A DNA stretch of 64,000 bases, taken from NCBI RefSeq assembly GCF_008119665.1, contig NZ_CP043046.1, forward strand, positions 1,116,001 to 1,180,000, given 5' to 3'. The notes beneath the pieces are model-generated. The model was not told the origin of the DNA. It saw nothing but the letters and a program-made list of their open reading frames with translations, and ran no database searches. Each line of letters starts with the position of its first letter. Position 1 is the first letter of the stretch. Positions 55,471-64,000 of the stretch are shown here, piece after piece. Source of the stretch: Pigmentiphaga aceris (GTDB taxonomy: Bacteria > Pseudomonadota > Gammaproteobacteria > Burkholderiales > Burkholderiaceae_B). The position numbers and the translations under genes were made by a program.

Positions 55471-56456
55471 GCGCCCATCTGAACACCACCACGCATCAGG
55501 CACCTGCGCCTGCCAAGTACCGTTTGGGCGACAAGATTGCGGCCGGGCTGGTGCTGCTGTTGGCGCTGATCCCGTTGGTATCTGGCGACGGATTTTCGCT
55601 GCGCTTCGGTGCCGAAATCCTGTTGATCGGCACCGCGGTGATGAGCCTGAATCTGCTGATCGGTGGCGGTGGCCTGGTGTCGCTGGGCCATGCGGCGGTG
55701 TTTGGCGCGGCGGGTTACAGCGCGGCAGTTGCTGCCGGTTCCTGGGGGGCACAACTGCCGGTAATGCTCGTGATCGGTATCTTCGCCGGCATGCTGATCG
55801 CCAGCATCATAGGCCTGGTTACCTTGCGCAGTGCCGGCCTGTTCTTCCTGGTGCTGACCTTGGTGGTTGGTCAGATGGTCTGGGAACTGGCCTTCCGCTG
55901 GCGCGATGTCACCGGTGGTGCAGACGGCCTGCGCGGCTTCCCGAAACTGGCGCTGGGCAGCCTGCGCCTGGACACGCCTTTGGCTTTGTATCTGGTGGCG
56001 GCTGCCATTGCGCTGGTCGGGTGGGCAGTCACGCGCAGCTTCCAACGGGCACCGATTGGCCAAGCCTTGGCCGGTGTGCGCGATCAGCCGATTCGCATGG
56101 GGGCACTGGGTTATCAGGTTGGCCGCATCCGTGTGACTGCCTTCCTGTTGGCAGGTGCGGTGGCCGGTGCAGCGGGTGCGATCTATCCCTTCGTGAACCA
56201 ATATATCGGCCCGAACTCGGTTCACTGGAGCATGTCGGCAGCGCTGATCATCATGGCGGTGATCGGCGGCGTGGGCTCTCTGTACGGCGGGTATCTGGGC
56301 GCATTGGTCTACCTGTTCGTGCAGACCGAAGTCAGCTCGTACACCGACCGCTGGCAACTGGTGATCGGCCTGATCTTCGTGGCCACCGTCATCTTGATGC
56401 CCAACGGCATTGCGCACTGGCTGGGCCAGCGCGGTGTGCGGGGAGGGCGGTCATGA
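55467..56456 (+). CDS. LivM-like branched-chain-amino-acid-type ABC permease
   Basis: The 329-aa permease has a polar N-terminus of about 25 residues, then about nine helices. It includes GGGLVSLGHAAVFGAAGYSAA (starting about residue 67) and a VIGGVGSLYGGYLGALVYLFV block near the end, both typical of LivM. It overlaps livH and livG by ATGA at either end, so the permease and ATPase genes are translationally coupled. It pairs with LivH in the membrane. Confidence 0.9.
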   Translation: MSAHLNTTTHQAPAPAKYRLGDKIAAGLVLLLALIPLVSGDGFSLRFGAEILLIGTAVMSLNLLIGGGGLVSLGHAAVFGAAGYSAAVAAGSWGAQLPVMLVIGIFAGMLIASIIGLVTLRSAGLFFLVLTLVVGQMVWELAFRWRDVTGGADGLRGFPKLALGSLRLDTPLALYLVAAAIALVGWAVTRSFQRAPIGQALAGVRDQPIRMGALGYQVGRIRVTAFLLAGAVAGAAGAIYPFVNQYIGPNSVHWSMSAALIIMAVIGGVGSLYGGYLGALVYLFVQTEVSSYTDRWQLVIGLIFVATVILMPNGIAHWLGQRGVRGGRS

Positions 56457-57352
56457 GTCTGTTGCCGACCTTCGCATGGCCGACGTTTGCCTTGCCGACT
56501 TCTGTGTCGTCCGCTGCAATGCCTGCCGATGCATCATCCGGTGCTGCATCACCAAACGCCGCATGCCCAATTCCTACGTCTGCCGATGCCCAGCCGCACG
56601 CGCTGCTGCGCATCACCGACATCGCCAAGTCCTTCGGCGCGTCACGTGTGCTGGAATCGGTCAGCCTTGATGTGCGCGCCGGCGAAACGCTTGGCCTGAT
56701 CGGGCCGAACGGCGCGGGCAAGACCACCTTGTTCAACATCATCACCGGGTTCCTGCACGCCGATACCGGCACGGTGCTGTTCGAGGGGCGTGACCTGGGC
56801 ACCATGCCGTCGCCTGCGCGCGCGCGGCTTGGGCTGGTGCGCACCTTCCAGAAAAGCCTGGTGTTCCCGACGCAATCGATTCGCCGCAACGTTGCCATGG
56901 CCGTGCGTGCGCAAGGGAGCGGAGCTTATCGCTGGTGGGGTGGCCGCGCTGCCCATGCGCAGGCCGACGCCACGGCGCAGGCGCTGATCGATGGCTGCGC
57001 ATTGGCCGGTCGTGGTGACGAGCTGGTGGCTGACCTGTCTTACGGTGAACAACGCATCGTCGACATGCTGATCGCGCTGGCGCAATCGCCGCGTGTGCTG
57101 CTGCTGGACGAACCCACGGCCGGGCTATCGACTGAGGAAGCTGCGCAGTTGCTGGCGCTGGTGCGTCAGCATCATGCGCAGACCGCCGTTGTACTGATCG
57201 CCCATGACATCGACGTGGTGTTCCGCGAATGCGACCGCATTGCGGTGCTGGACCTGGGACGCTTGATCGCCATCGATACGCCTGAAGTCGTGCGCCAGCA
57301 TCCGGGTGTGCGCGCAGCCTACCTGGGCGCACTGGCCGAGGTGCAGGCATGA
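56453..57352 (+). CDS. LivG-like ABC ATPase with an N-terminal extension
   Basis: The 299-aa ATPase starts with about 45 residues of alanine/serine/proline-rich sequence not seen in typical LivG proteins, then the ATPase core: Walker A GPNGAGKTT, signature LSYGEQRIV, Walker B LLLDEPTAGLS and switch HDIDVVF. The ATG at 56453 follows GGGAGG, so the extension seems genuine. It overlaps livM and livF. It hydrolyses ATP to drive the Liv-type importer. Confidence 0.88.
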   Translation: MSLLPTFAWPTFALPTSVSSAAMPADASSGAASPNAACPIPTSADAQPHALLRITDIAKSFGASRVLESVSLDVRAGETLGLIGPNGAGKTTLFNIITGFLHADTGTVLFEGRDLGTMPSPARARLGLVRTFQKSLVFPTQSIRRNVAMAVRAQGSGAYRWWGGRAAHAQADATAQALIDGCALAGRGDELVADLSYGEQRIVDMLIALAQSPRVLLLDEPTAGLSTEEAAQLLALVRQHHAQTAVVLIAHDIDVVFRECDRIAVLDLGRLIAIDTPEVVRQHPGVRAAYLGALAEVQA

Positions 57353-58092
57353 GCAACACCGATCAACTCGTGCGTTTCGAAAGCGTCTCGGCGGGCTATG
57401 GCGGCGTTACGGTCCTGGATCGCATCGATCTGAGCCTGGCGCGTGGCGAGGTGTTGGCCGTGCTCGGTCGCAACGGTGCGGGCAAGACCACGCTGCTGAA
57501 CGCCTTGTTCAACCTGGGGCCGGAACTGAGCGGACGCATCACGGTGAAAGGCGAGTCCGTCACCAACTGGCCCACGCATCGCATCGCTCGCCTGGGCCTG
57601 GCTTTGGTGCCGCAAGGGCGCGGCGTGTTCCACACCCTTGCCGTGCACGAAAGCCTGCGCCTGGCGACGCTGGCACGCAAGCCGGCTGGCAGGTCGGTTA
57701 GCCCCTCGGCTAGCCCCTGGACGCTCGATCGCGTCTACCGCGAATTCCCCCGCCTGCATGAGCGTCGTCTGGCATCCAGCGGCGCACTCAGCGGCGGCGA
57801 GCGGCAGATGCTAGCGCTGGCGCGTGCGCTGCTGACGCAGGCCGACACCATCGTGCTCGACGAGCCCAGCGAAGGTCTGGCCCCGCTGGCGGTCGAAGAA
57901 GTGCTGGTGCATCACGTCTCCCGGCTGGCGGCAGAAGGTCTGACGGTGGTACTGGCGGAACAGAACGTGGCGATGGCCTTGCGGGTTGCCACCCGCGCGC
58001 TGGTGCTGTCGGCAGGACGTATGGTGTTCGACGGCACCCCGGCGGCGCTTGCCGCCGACCATGCGCTGCATCAAGAGCACCTTGGGGTCTAG
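57349..58092 (+). CDS. LivF-like ABC ATPase
   Basis: The 247-aa ATPase has Walker A GRNGAGKTT, signature LSGGERQMLALARAL, Walker B IVLDEPSEGLAPL and the LivF-type Q-loop region with LVPQGRGVFHTLAVHESL. It contains a short insertion (KPAGRSVSPSASPWTLD) before the signature. It completes the five-gene Liv-type transporter, overlapping livG by 4 bp. The phosphopantetheinyl transferase gene starts 5 bp after its stop, so the transporter and synthesis genes are one run. Confidence 0.9.
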   Translation: MSNTDQLVRFESVSAGYGGVTVLDRIDLSLARGEVLAVLGRNGAGKTTLLNALFNLGPELSGRITVKGESVTNWPTHRIARLGLALVPQGRGVFHTLAVHESLRLATLARKPAGRSVSPSASPWTLDRVYREFPRLHERRLASSGALSGGERQMLALARALLTQADTIVLDEPSEGLAPLAVEEVLVHHVSRLAAEGLTVVLAEQNVAMALRVATRALVLSAGRMVFDGTPAALAADHALHQEHLGV

Positions 58093-58097
58093 GCGGC

Positions 58098-58991
58098 ATG
58101 ATCCACGTCACCCTGGTCCGCACCGATATCCACGACATGCTGCTCGCGCAGATGATGAACGCCTTGTCGCCTGCCGAACGCGCCCGTGCCGCGCGCTTTC
58201 GCACGGCGGCGGACCGGCGTCGACACGTGGTGGCCAGGACGGTGTTGAAAAGCCTGCTGGCCGAGCAATTGGATGTGCAGGCGCAAGACGTGCAACTGTC
58301 GGTAGGTGCGTATGGCAAGCCGGTGTTGGTGCGGCATGGCTATGACGCACATCTCCAATACGGTGCACGCGCATCCATGCCCAACGCAGCGCCGGCCCAT
58401 CTGTCATCCGTTCACACTTTTGACGCGCTGCACTTCAACCTGTCGCACAGTGGTGATCTGGCCCTGATTGCACTGGCTCCGGTGCCTGTTGGCATCGACC
58501 TGGAACGCGATACCCCGGCCGATGCAAATGCCTTGGTGCAGGCGTGGTTCACCCCGGCCGAACAAGGCCGGCTGGCGCGCGGTGACGATGATTTCCTGTC
58601 GCTCTGGACTGCGCGCGAAGCCGTGCTGAAAGCGGTTGGAACCGGCTTGTCTGCCGACCCGGCTGCTTTCTCGTTGCCATCGCAGAAGTCGACCACGATG
58701 CAGTCTGCAAGTGGCCTGCCGCAGTTCGAGCCGGTACAGATTCCAGCTGCAAGTGCAGGGTCTGAATTCCAGGGCTATATCGTGGCTGCGCTCGCGCTCG
58801 ACGCTGCCCAGGCCAATGCCCACGCTGCGATTCCACCCACGCTGATCGCCCCCTACCGCGCCGCCATCGCCTTGCGCGGCGCAGCGCTGCCCGTGCAACT
58901 TCATTACGCCGACGCTGCCCGGTTCAGCCCACGCGTTACGCTGGATGCCCTTGCACCCGCGTCTGCCGACGCCATGTGCGTGCTCTCCTGA
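58098..58991 (+). CDS. Sfp-type 4'-phosphopantetheinyl transferase
   Basis: The 297-aa enzyme converts apo carrier proteins to the holo form by attaching phosphopantetheine from CoA. It has the Sfp/EntD motifs: FNLSHSGD near residue 113, VGIDLE with the metal-binding acids near residue 135, and the late FLSLWTAREAVLKAVGTG block. It is somewhat longer than Sfp, with insertions between the first halves and a C-terminal extension. It should activate the aryl carrier and peptidyl carrier domains of the adjacent siderophore NRPS. It follows livF by 5 bp. Confidence 0.92.
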   Translation: MIHVTLVRTDIHDMLLAQMMNALSPAERARAARFRTAADRRRHVVARTVLKSLLAEQLDVQAQDVQLSVGAYGKPVLVRHGYDAHLQYGARASMPNAAPAHLSSVHTFDALHFNLSHSGDLALIALAPVPVGIDLERDTPADANALVQAWFTPAEQGRLARGDDDFLSLWTAREAVLKAVGTGLSADPAAFSLPSQKSTTMQSASGLPQFEPVQIPAASAGSEFQGYIVAALALDAAQANAHAAIPPTLIAPYRAAIALRGAALPVQLHYADAARFSPRVTLDALAPASADAMCVLS

Positions 58992-59005
58992 TTCGAAGAC
59001 ATTCC

Positions 59006-60640
59006 ATGACCCTGACCGCTCAACAAATCTGGCCCGAGGAATTTGCCCAACGCTACCGCGCTGCCGGTCATTGGCGTGGCGAAACCTTCGGCAGCTATCT
59101 GCGCGAACGCGCCGCCGCCCACCCCGAGCGGGTGGCGATTGTCGCGGGCGACACGCGCTGGACCTATGCCGAATTGGATGCACGCGCCGATGCGCTGGCG
59201 CGTGGGCTGCTGGACGCAGGTATCAAGCCGGGCGAGCGGGTCATCGTTCATCTGCCGAACATCCCGGAATTCCTGTCGGTGGTGTTCGGCCTGTTCCGCG
59301 CTGGCATCTTGCCGCTGTATGCGCTGCCCGCCCACCGCATCACGGAAATCGAACACTTCGCCAACAGTGGCGAAGCCGTGGGGTACGTTGCCGCCGAGCG
59401 CCACGATGGCTTCGACTACCGTGCCCTGGCACGAGAACTGAAAACCCGCGTGGCGTCAGTAAAGAACGTGTTCATCGTTGGTAATGCTGATGAATTCACT
59501 TCGTTCGACGCGCTGGAAGCGCAGGGCCGCGCAAGCAACACGGAACCCGTGCCGCCCGTGCCGTCCACGGTGGCCTTCCTGCAGATTTCGGGCGGCAGCA
59601 CTGGCCTGTCCAAGCTGATCCCGCGCACGCACGACGACTACATCTACACGCTGCGCGAAAGCGCGCGCATCTGCGGGCTGGATGGCGACAGTGTGTTTAT
59701 GGGCGCGCTGCCCATTGCCCACAATTACCCCATGAGTTCGCCGGGCGTACTGGGTGCCCTGTACGCCGGGTCACGCGTGGTGCTCAGCCCCTCGCCCAGC
59801 CCGGAAGCTGCCTTCCCGCTGATCGAGCGCGAGCGTGTCACCGACGTCAGTCTGGTGCCGCCTCTGTTGCTGGTGTGGATGCAGGCAGCGCCGGGAACCA
59901 AGGCCGACTTGTCGAGCCTGAAAGTGGTGCAAGTGGGTGGTGCAAAGCTGATGCCGGAAGTGGCACGCCGTGTGCGCCCGACGCTGGGCGTGACTTTGCA
60001 GCAGGTGTTCGGCATGGCCGAAGGGCTGGTCAACTACACGCGCCTGGATGACCCGGAAGAACTCATCATCCAGACCCAGGGTCGTCCGATCAGCGAAGAC
60101 GACGAAGTACTGGTGGTCGATGACCAGGGCAATGCCGTGCCGGAAGGCGAAGCCGGTTATCTGTTGACGCGTGGTCCTTACACGATCCGTGGATATCACA
60201 ACAACCCGTCGGCCAATGCGCGCTCGTTCACGGAAGACGGTTTTTACCGCACCGGCGACATCGTGAAGCGCACGCCGGAAGGTTACGTGGTGGTGCAGGG
60301 GCGGGCGACCGATCACATCAATCGTGCAGGCGAAAAAATCTCGGCAGAAGAGATCGAAGATCACTTGCTGGCGCACCCGCAGGTCTTCGATGCGGCGGTG
60401 GTGTCCATCCCCGACGAATACCTGGGCGAGCGCAGCTGTGCCTTCATCATTGCGCAGGGCGAGCGGCCCAAGGGCGCAGTGCTGAAGCAGTGGATACGTT
60501 CACGCGGGCTGGCCGAGTTCAAGGTGCCGGACCAGGTGGTGTTCGTTGACAGTTTCAGTGCCACGGCGGCACTCAAGGTCAGTCGCAAGGAATTGCGTGC
60601 GGCCTTGCGTGCGCAGTTGACCGCGCAAGACGACGCTTAA
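59006..60640 (+). CDS. entE: 2,3-dihydroxybenzoate-AMP ligase (EntE/DhbE type)
   Basis: The 544-aa stand-alone aryl-acid adenylation enzyme activates 2,3-dihydroxybenzoate as acyl-AMP and loads it on the aryl carrier protein. It shows [18 protein letters not shown], the P-loop [19 protein letters not shown], the aryl-binding [10 protein letters not shown] segment, [18 protein letters not shown] and the C-terminal lysine in [11 protein letters not shown]. The serine following SS in the pocket segment corresponds to the DHB-type residue (salicylate enzymes have cysteine), supporting DHB over salicylate. An ATG at 59006 is preferred to a longer in-frame reading from 58976. A 95-bp gap with a tandem 12-mer follows. 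Confidence 0.93.
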   Translation: MTLTAQQIWPEEFAQRYRAAGHWRGETFGSYLRERAAAHPERVAIVAGDTRWTYAELDARADALARGLLDAGIKPGERVIVHLPNIPEFLSVVFGLFRAGILPLYALPAHRITEIEHFANSGEAVGYVAAERHDGFDYRALARELKTRVASVKNVFIVGNADEFTSFDALEAQGRASNTEPVPPVPSTVAFLQISGGSTGLSKLIPRTHDDYIYTLRESARICGLDGDSVFMGALPIAHNYPMSSPGVLGALYAGSRVVLSPSPSPEAAFPLIERERVTDVSLVPPLLLVWMQAAPGTKADLSSLKVVQVGGAKLMPEVARRVRPTLGVTLQQVFGMAEGLVNYTRLDDPEELIIQTQGRPISEDDEVLVVDDQGNAVPEGEAGYLLTRGPYTIRGYHNNPSANARSFTEDGFYRTGDIVKRTPEGYVVVQGRATDHINRAGEKISAEEIEDHLLAHPQVFDAAVVSIPDEYLGERSCAFIIAQGERPKGAVLKQWIRSRGLAEFKVPDQVVFVDSFSATAALKVSRKELRAALRAQLTAQDDA

Positions 60641-60664
60641 AACGCCACATCGAACGCCACATCA
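60641..60664 (+). repeat. Tandem 12-bp repeat, two copies
   Basis: AACGCCACATCG/A is repeated at 60641-60652 and 60653-60664 directly after the entE stop, in the short gap before the aryl carrier protein gene. It is probably slippage and has no obvious function. Confidence 0.8.
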
Positions 60665-60735
60665 AACGCAGGGCACAACCCGGTATCGAATTTTTTCCCG
60701 CCAGTCGGGACGGCGCATGGCGCCAAGGTAACCCC

Positions 60736-60990
60736 ATGACAGATGCAACGCAGACCCTGAGCCTTGAACAAATGCGCGCCGACATCGCGCGGATTCTGCA
60801 TGAAGACCCGTCCGAGATCGGTGACGAAGACAGCCTGATCGACCTGGGCCTGGACTCGATCCGCGCGATGGCGCTGGTGACGCGCTGGCGCGACGCTGGT
60901 GCCACCGTCGAGTTCTCTGAACTGGCGGAAGATGCACGCCTGAGCCACTGGTGGGCCGTGGTCGAACGTGCGTTGGCACGCAAGGCCTGA
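60736..60990 (+). CDS. Free-standing aryl carrier protein (ArCP)
   Basis: The 84-aa carrier protein has the phosphopantetheine site Ser41 in [12 protein letters not shown]. Further features are typical of EntB-type aryl carriers: RWRDAG after helix 2 and a WW pair in [10 protein letters not shown]. It should receive dihydroxybenzoyl from EntE and pass it to the condensation domain of the next gene. In E. coli the aryl carrier is fused to isochorismatase in EntB; here the isochorismatase half is missing and is not elsewhere in the window. AAGGT precedes the ATG. Confidence 0.93.
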   Translation: MTDATQTLSLEQMRADIARILHEDPSEIGDEDSLIDLGLDSIRAMALVTRWRDAGATVEFSELAEDARLSHWWAVVERALARKA

Positions 60991-60997
60991 ACCACCC

Positions 60998-63900
60998 ATG
61001 ACGACGCACCACGCAGACCAAGGCAGCGCTGAGTTGACCCAAGACGATCCGACCGGCACGCAGGTGAGCCAAAGCGCGCTGACGTCATCTCCCTTGACGT
61101 CATCTCCATTGACGCCTTCCCCGCTTACCGAAGCCCAGACCGGTCTTTGGTACGCGCAGCGCATGGATCTGAACAATCCGATCTTCAATACTGGGCAATA
61201 CGCAGAGCTGCGTGGCCCGCTGGATCTGGAAGCCATGCGCCGCGCAGTCGACACCAGCATGGCCGAGGCCGATGGCCTGGCCGTGCGTGTTATCGACATG
61301 CCCGAGGCACCGCAGCAAGTGGTCGATCCGGCGCTGCGGCCAACGCTGCAAGTCATCGATCTGCGTGATGAGTCCGACCCGATGGCAGCCGCCCAGGCGC
61401 GCATGCGTGCAGACCTGCACGGCCCTATCGACACCGCCATTGGTCCGCTGGCCTCGCAACGTCTGTTCATCTTGGGCGACGAACACCATCTTTGGTATCA
61501 GCGTGTGCACCACGTGGCCACCGACGGCTACGGCATGGCCTTGATCGACGGCCGGGTGTCCCAGCTGTATGCCGCCTACACGGGCGCAAGCCAGGACACA
61601 GGTTCTCCACTGGGCAACTTCCAGGCGGTACTGAACGAAGACGCGGAGTACCGAACGTCGGCATTGCGCGAACGTGATCGGGCATTCTGGCTGAATGCGT
61701 TTGCGCAGCCTGCGCCGGTTGCCAATCTGGCTGACGGCATGCCGGTCAGCGGTCACCGTTTCCTGCACGCATCGCAGCCTTTGCCCGAACCGCTGGCTGC
61801 CGCCATGCGCACGCTGGAATCTGCCACGCAGGTGTCGTGGCCCGATATCCTGGTGGCGCTGACGGCCGCTTATCTGTGCCGGCATTCCGGTCAGCAAAGC
61901 ACGGTAGTCGGTGTGCCGTGGATGGGCCGTCTGGGCAGCCCCAGCGCGCGTGTGCCGGCCATGGTGATGAACATCGTGCCCTTGCAGGTCACGGTGGACG
62001 AAGATGCACCAATCGGGGATTTCCTGGTCGAGACCTCGAAAGCCATGCGTCGTGCGCGTCGTCACGGTCGTTATCGCAGTGAACAGCTGCGTCGTGATCT
62101 GGGCTTGCTTGGCGGTCGCAAACGTCTGTACGGACCCTTGATCAACGTGCTGCCCTTTGATGATTCCTGGGGCATGGCGGGGCTGGCGGCGCAGCGGCAT
62201 ATCCTGGGCACCGGCCCGGTCGATGACCTGAGCGTCACCTTCCGCGCCGACAACACCGGTCGCGGGCTGCGGCTGGCTATCGATGCCAACCCGGCGCTGT
62301 ATTCGCAGGCCGATGTGGCGGCGCACTTGGCGCGCCTGGAACACTTCCTGGCCAAAGCGCTGGCAGCCGCAAGCCTGGCGCATGTCCCGACGCTGACCCC
62401 GGCAGAGACGCATCGCTGGCTGGTGGAAGTCAACAACACCAACCACCCGGTGGACGCCACTACGCTGTCGGCGCTGATTGCCAGCACCATGCAGGCACAC
62501 CCGGATGCCGACGCGCTGGTATATGGCCCCAACACGCTGACCTACGCCGAGCTGGATGCGCGCACCGCCGGGCTTGCACAGCGCCTGCGTGATGAAGGCG
62601 TGCAACGCGGCGACATCGTTGCGGTTGCCATCCCGCGTTCGATTGAACTGGTGCTGGCCCTGGTGTCCATTCTGCGCGCGGGTGCTGCCTACCTGCCGCT
62701 GGACATCAGCCATCCGCGCGAACGCCTGGCAACCATTCTGCGTTCGGCCACGCCACGCCTGTTGCTGTCGGTGCCGAAGGTGGTGCCGGTCCTGCCCGAC
62801 AACGCACCCTTGCTGTTGCTGAACGCCTGCGAGCCGGACGCCTTGCAAGCAGGCCAGACCCTGGCCCCCACCACTACGATTGCCATCGAACCGGCTCGCC
62901 CGACCGATGCCGCCTACGTGATCTACACCTCGGGTTCCACCGGTGCGCCCAAGGGCGTGGTGGTGGAACACGATGCCATCGTCAACCGTCTGGAATGGAT
63001 GCGCACGCAGTACGCCGTGGGCGCTGGTGACCGCATTCTGCAGAAGACGCCGGCGACCTTCGACGTGTCGGTCTGGGAATTTTTCCTGCCGCTGCTGGTG
63101 GGTGCCACCCTGGTCGTGGCCCCGCCCGAAGCGCACAAAGACCCGGCCTGGTTGGCTGCCATCGTGCGCACGCACGGCATCACCACCATGCACTTCGTGC
63201 CGTCGATGCTGGCTGCGTTCCTGGCTGAACCGAGCGCCGCAGGACTGTCGCCGCGCCTGGTGTTCTGCAGCGGTGAAGAACTGCCTGCAGCCTTGCGTGA
63301 TCGCTTCCATGCCGTGATGCAAGGCGAGCTGCACAACCTGTATGGCCCGACCGAAGCGGCCGTGGATGTGAGCTACTGGCCAGCATCCGCAGACGATCGC
63401 TCGCAGCCCGTGCCCATCGGTTTCCCGGTGTGGAATACCGCCTTGTACGTGCTGGATGACCGCATGCGCCCGGTGCCGGCAGGGGTGCCCGGCAACCTGT
63501 ACCTGGCAGGCCGGCAACTGGCGCGTGGTTATCTTGGCCAACCCGAACTGACTGAATCGCGCTTCGTACCCAACCCCTTCCAGCCGGGTGCGCGCATGTA
63601 CGCAACCGGTGACCTGGCGCGCTGGCGCGAAGATGGTGCCATGGTCTTCCTGGGGCGTTCAGACCATCAGGTGAAGATTCGCGGCCAACGCATCGAACTG
63701 GGCGAGATCGAAAGCGTGATCGCCAGCGTGCCTACCGTGGCGCATGTGGCGGTCATCGTGCGCACCGACCGTCCGGGCGACCAGCACATCGTGGCCTACG
63801 TAGTGGCGCAAGACGATGCCACGCTGGATGTCGACACCTTGCGCACCCATGCTGCGGCGCGCTTGCCCGACTACATGGTGCCCTCGGCCTTCATGCCGCT

Positions 63901-64000
63901 GGCTGCCTTGCCGGTCACGGCAAACGGCAAGCTCGACCGCAACGCCTTGCCGGCCCCGGCCTTTGCTGCGCGGGTGGGTCGTGCGGCAGCGGCAGGGTCC
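60998..64000 (+). CDS. Non-ribosomal peptide synthetase, EntF-like, 3' end outside window
   Basis: The first 1001 residues are present. After an N-terminal linker with a TSSPL repeat (residues about 28-39), a condensation domain (about 45-470) carries HHVATDG at His171-Asp176 and takes an aryl acid. An adenylation domain follows (about 485-990) with [43 protein letters not shown] and the late NGKLDR lysine. The pocket residues read D-V-W-H-F-S-L-V-D-K, the standard L-serine code. The carrier and thioesterase or further modules lie beyond the window. It starts 7 bp after the aryl carrier gene. Confidence 0.93.
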   Translation, partial: MTTHHADQGSAELTQDDPTGTQVSQSALTSSPLTSSPLTPSPLTEAQTGLWYAQRMDLNNPIFNTGQYAELRGPLDLEAMRRAVDTSMAEADGLAVRVIDMPEAPQQVVDPALRPTLQVIDLRDESDPMAAAQARMRADLHGPIDTAIGPLASQRLFILGDEHHLWYQRVHHVATDGYGMALIDGRVSQLYAAYTGASQDTGSPLGNFQAVLNEDAEYRTSALRERDRAFWLNAFAQPAPVANLADGMPVSGHRFLHASQPLPEPLAAAMRTLESATQVSWPDILVALTAAYLCRHSGQQSTVVGVPWMGRLGSPSARVPAMVMNIVPLQVTVDEDAPIGDFLVETSKAMRRARRHGRYRSEQLRRDLGLLGGRKRLYGPLINVLPFDDSWGMAGLAAQRHILGTGPVDDLSVTFRADNTGRGLRLAIDANPALYSQADVAAHLARLEHFLAKALAAASLAHVPTLTPAETHRWLVEVNNTNHPVDATTLSALIASTMQAHPDADALVYGPNTLTYAELDARTAGLAQRLRDEGVQRGDIVAVAIPRSIELVLALVSILRAGAAYLPLDISHPRERLATILRSATPRLLLSVPKVVPVLPDNAPLLLLNACEPDALQAGQTLAPTTTIAIEPARPTDAAYVIYTSGSTGAPKGVVVEHDAIVNRLEWMRTQYAVGAGDRILQKTPATFDVSVWEFFLPLLVGATLVVAPPEAHKDPAWLAAIVRTHGITTMHFVPSMLAAFLAEPSAAGLSPRLVFCSGEELPAALRDRFHAVMQGELHNLYGPTEAAVDVSYWPASADDRSQPVPIGFPVWNTALYVLDDRMRPVPAGVPGNLYLAGRQLARGYLGQPELTESRFVPNPFQPGARMYATGDLARWREDGAMVFLGRSDHQVKIRGQRIELGEIESVIASVPTVAHVAVIVRTDRPGDQHIVAYVVAQDDATLDVDTLRTHAAARLPDYMVPSAFMPLAALPVTANGKLDRNALPAPAFAARVGRAAAAGS

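Noticed and set aside
61100..63541. Long minus-strand open reading frame opposite the NRPS
   Set aside because: The plus strand has clear condensation and adenylation motifs throughout. The antisense reading is histidine/arginine/glutamine-rich shadow sequence.
1..64000. CRISPR arrays, insertion sequences, integrases, rRNA and tRNA genes
   Set aside because: No regularly spaced repeats with unique spacers, transposase-like proteins, terminal inverted repeats or RNA gene signatures were found on reading both strands.

Overview
The window is GC-rich and packed with genes on both strands. It is most likely a chromosomal segment of a betaproteobacterium of the Burkholderiales, probably Alcaligenaceae (Achromobacter/Bordetella-like). 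The evidence is the tkt-gapA-pgk-pyk-aldolase-purC order, the YqjD/YqjE stress-membrane cassette, the TRAP and Liv-type transporters and the small ATGA-overlap operons. The taxon is inferred from gene content only; no rRNA or tRNA gene was seen.

Layout. 1-11,010: a PAP2 phosphatase cut by the window edge, a flavin monooxygenase, a transglutaminase, hemolysin III, a GlsB-type protein and a twin-PCC protein. These are followed by a minus-strand operon (XapX protein, amidohydrolase, DoxX, EntS-like MFS with a C-terminal monooxygenase-like domain) and S-formylglutathione hydrolase. 11,269-25,350: PAS chemoreceptor, PBP4 (dacB) overlapping a peptide-binding protein, the YqjD/YqjE/hypothetical cassette, ubiD, a lytic transglycosylase behind a long leader, an aminotransferase, a lone flavin-binding domain protein and maeB. 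25,647-28,664: secreted RNase plus barstar, an MFS protein and rsmE. 28,831-35,501: a LysR regulator divergent from an SDR, a split transketolase and a complete TRAP transporter, which looks like a catabolic unit for an unidentified polyol, sugar or sugar acid. 35,722-46,646: central carbon metabolism (tkt, gapA, pgk, pyk, class I aldolase), a lipoprotein, purC and nhaA.

46,695 to the window end is a catecholate siderophore locus and the most interesting part. Two minus-strand esterases diverge from a FecCD-type permease and its ATPase. A strong Fur-box candidate at 51,037-51,055 then precedes a tightly packed run: siderophore-binding protein, third esterase, a complete branched-chain-amino-acid-type ABC transporter (livKHMGF), Sfp-type phosphopantetheinyl transferase, 2,3-dihydroxybenzoate-AMP ligase, a free-standing aryl carrier protein, and an NRPS whose adenylation domain carries the textbook L-serine code. 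The NRPS runs off the end of the window.

Taken together, the locus predicts a DHB-serine siderophore (enterobactin or a relative) whose synthesis, uptake and hydrolysis are encoded together. The dihydroxybenzoate synthesis genes (entA/B/C), a TonB-dependent receptor and an MbtH protein are not in the window. The Liv-type transporter inside the siderophore run is the unexpected element. A plausible but untested role is movement of dihydroxybenzoate, DHB-serine or another aromatic or amino-acid piece of the siderophore cycle.
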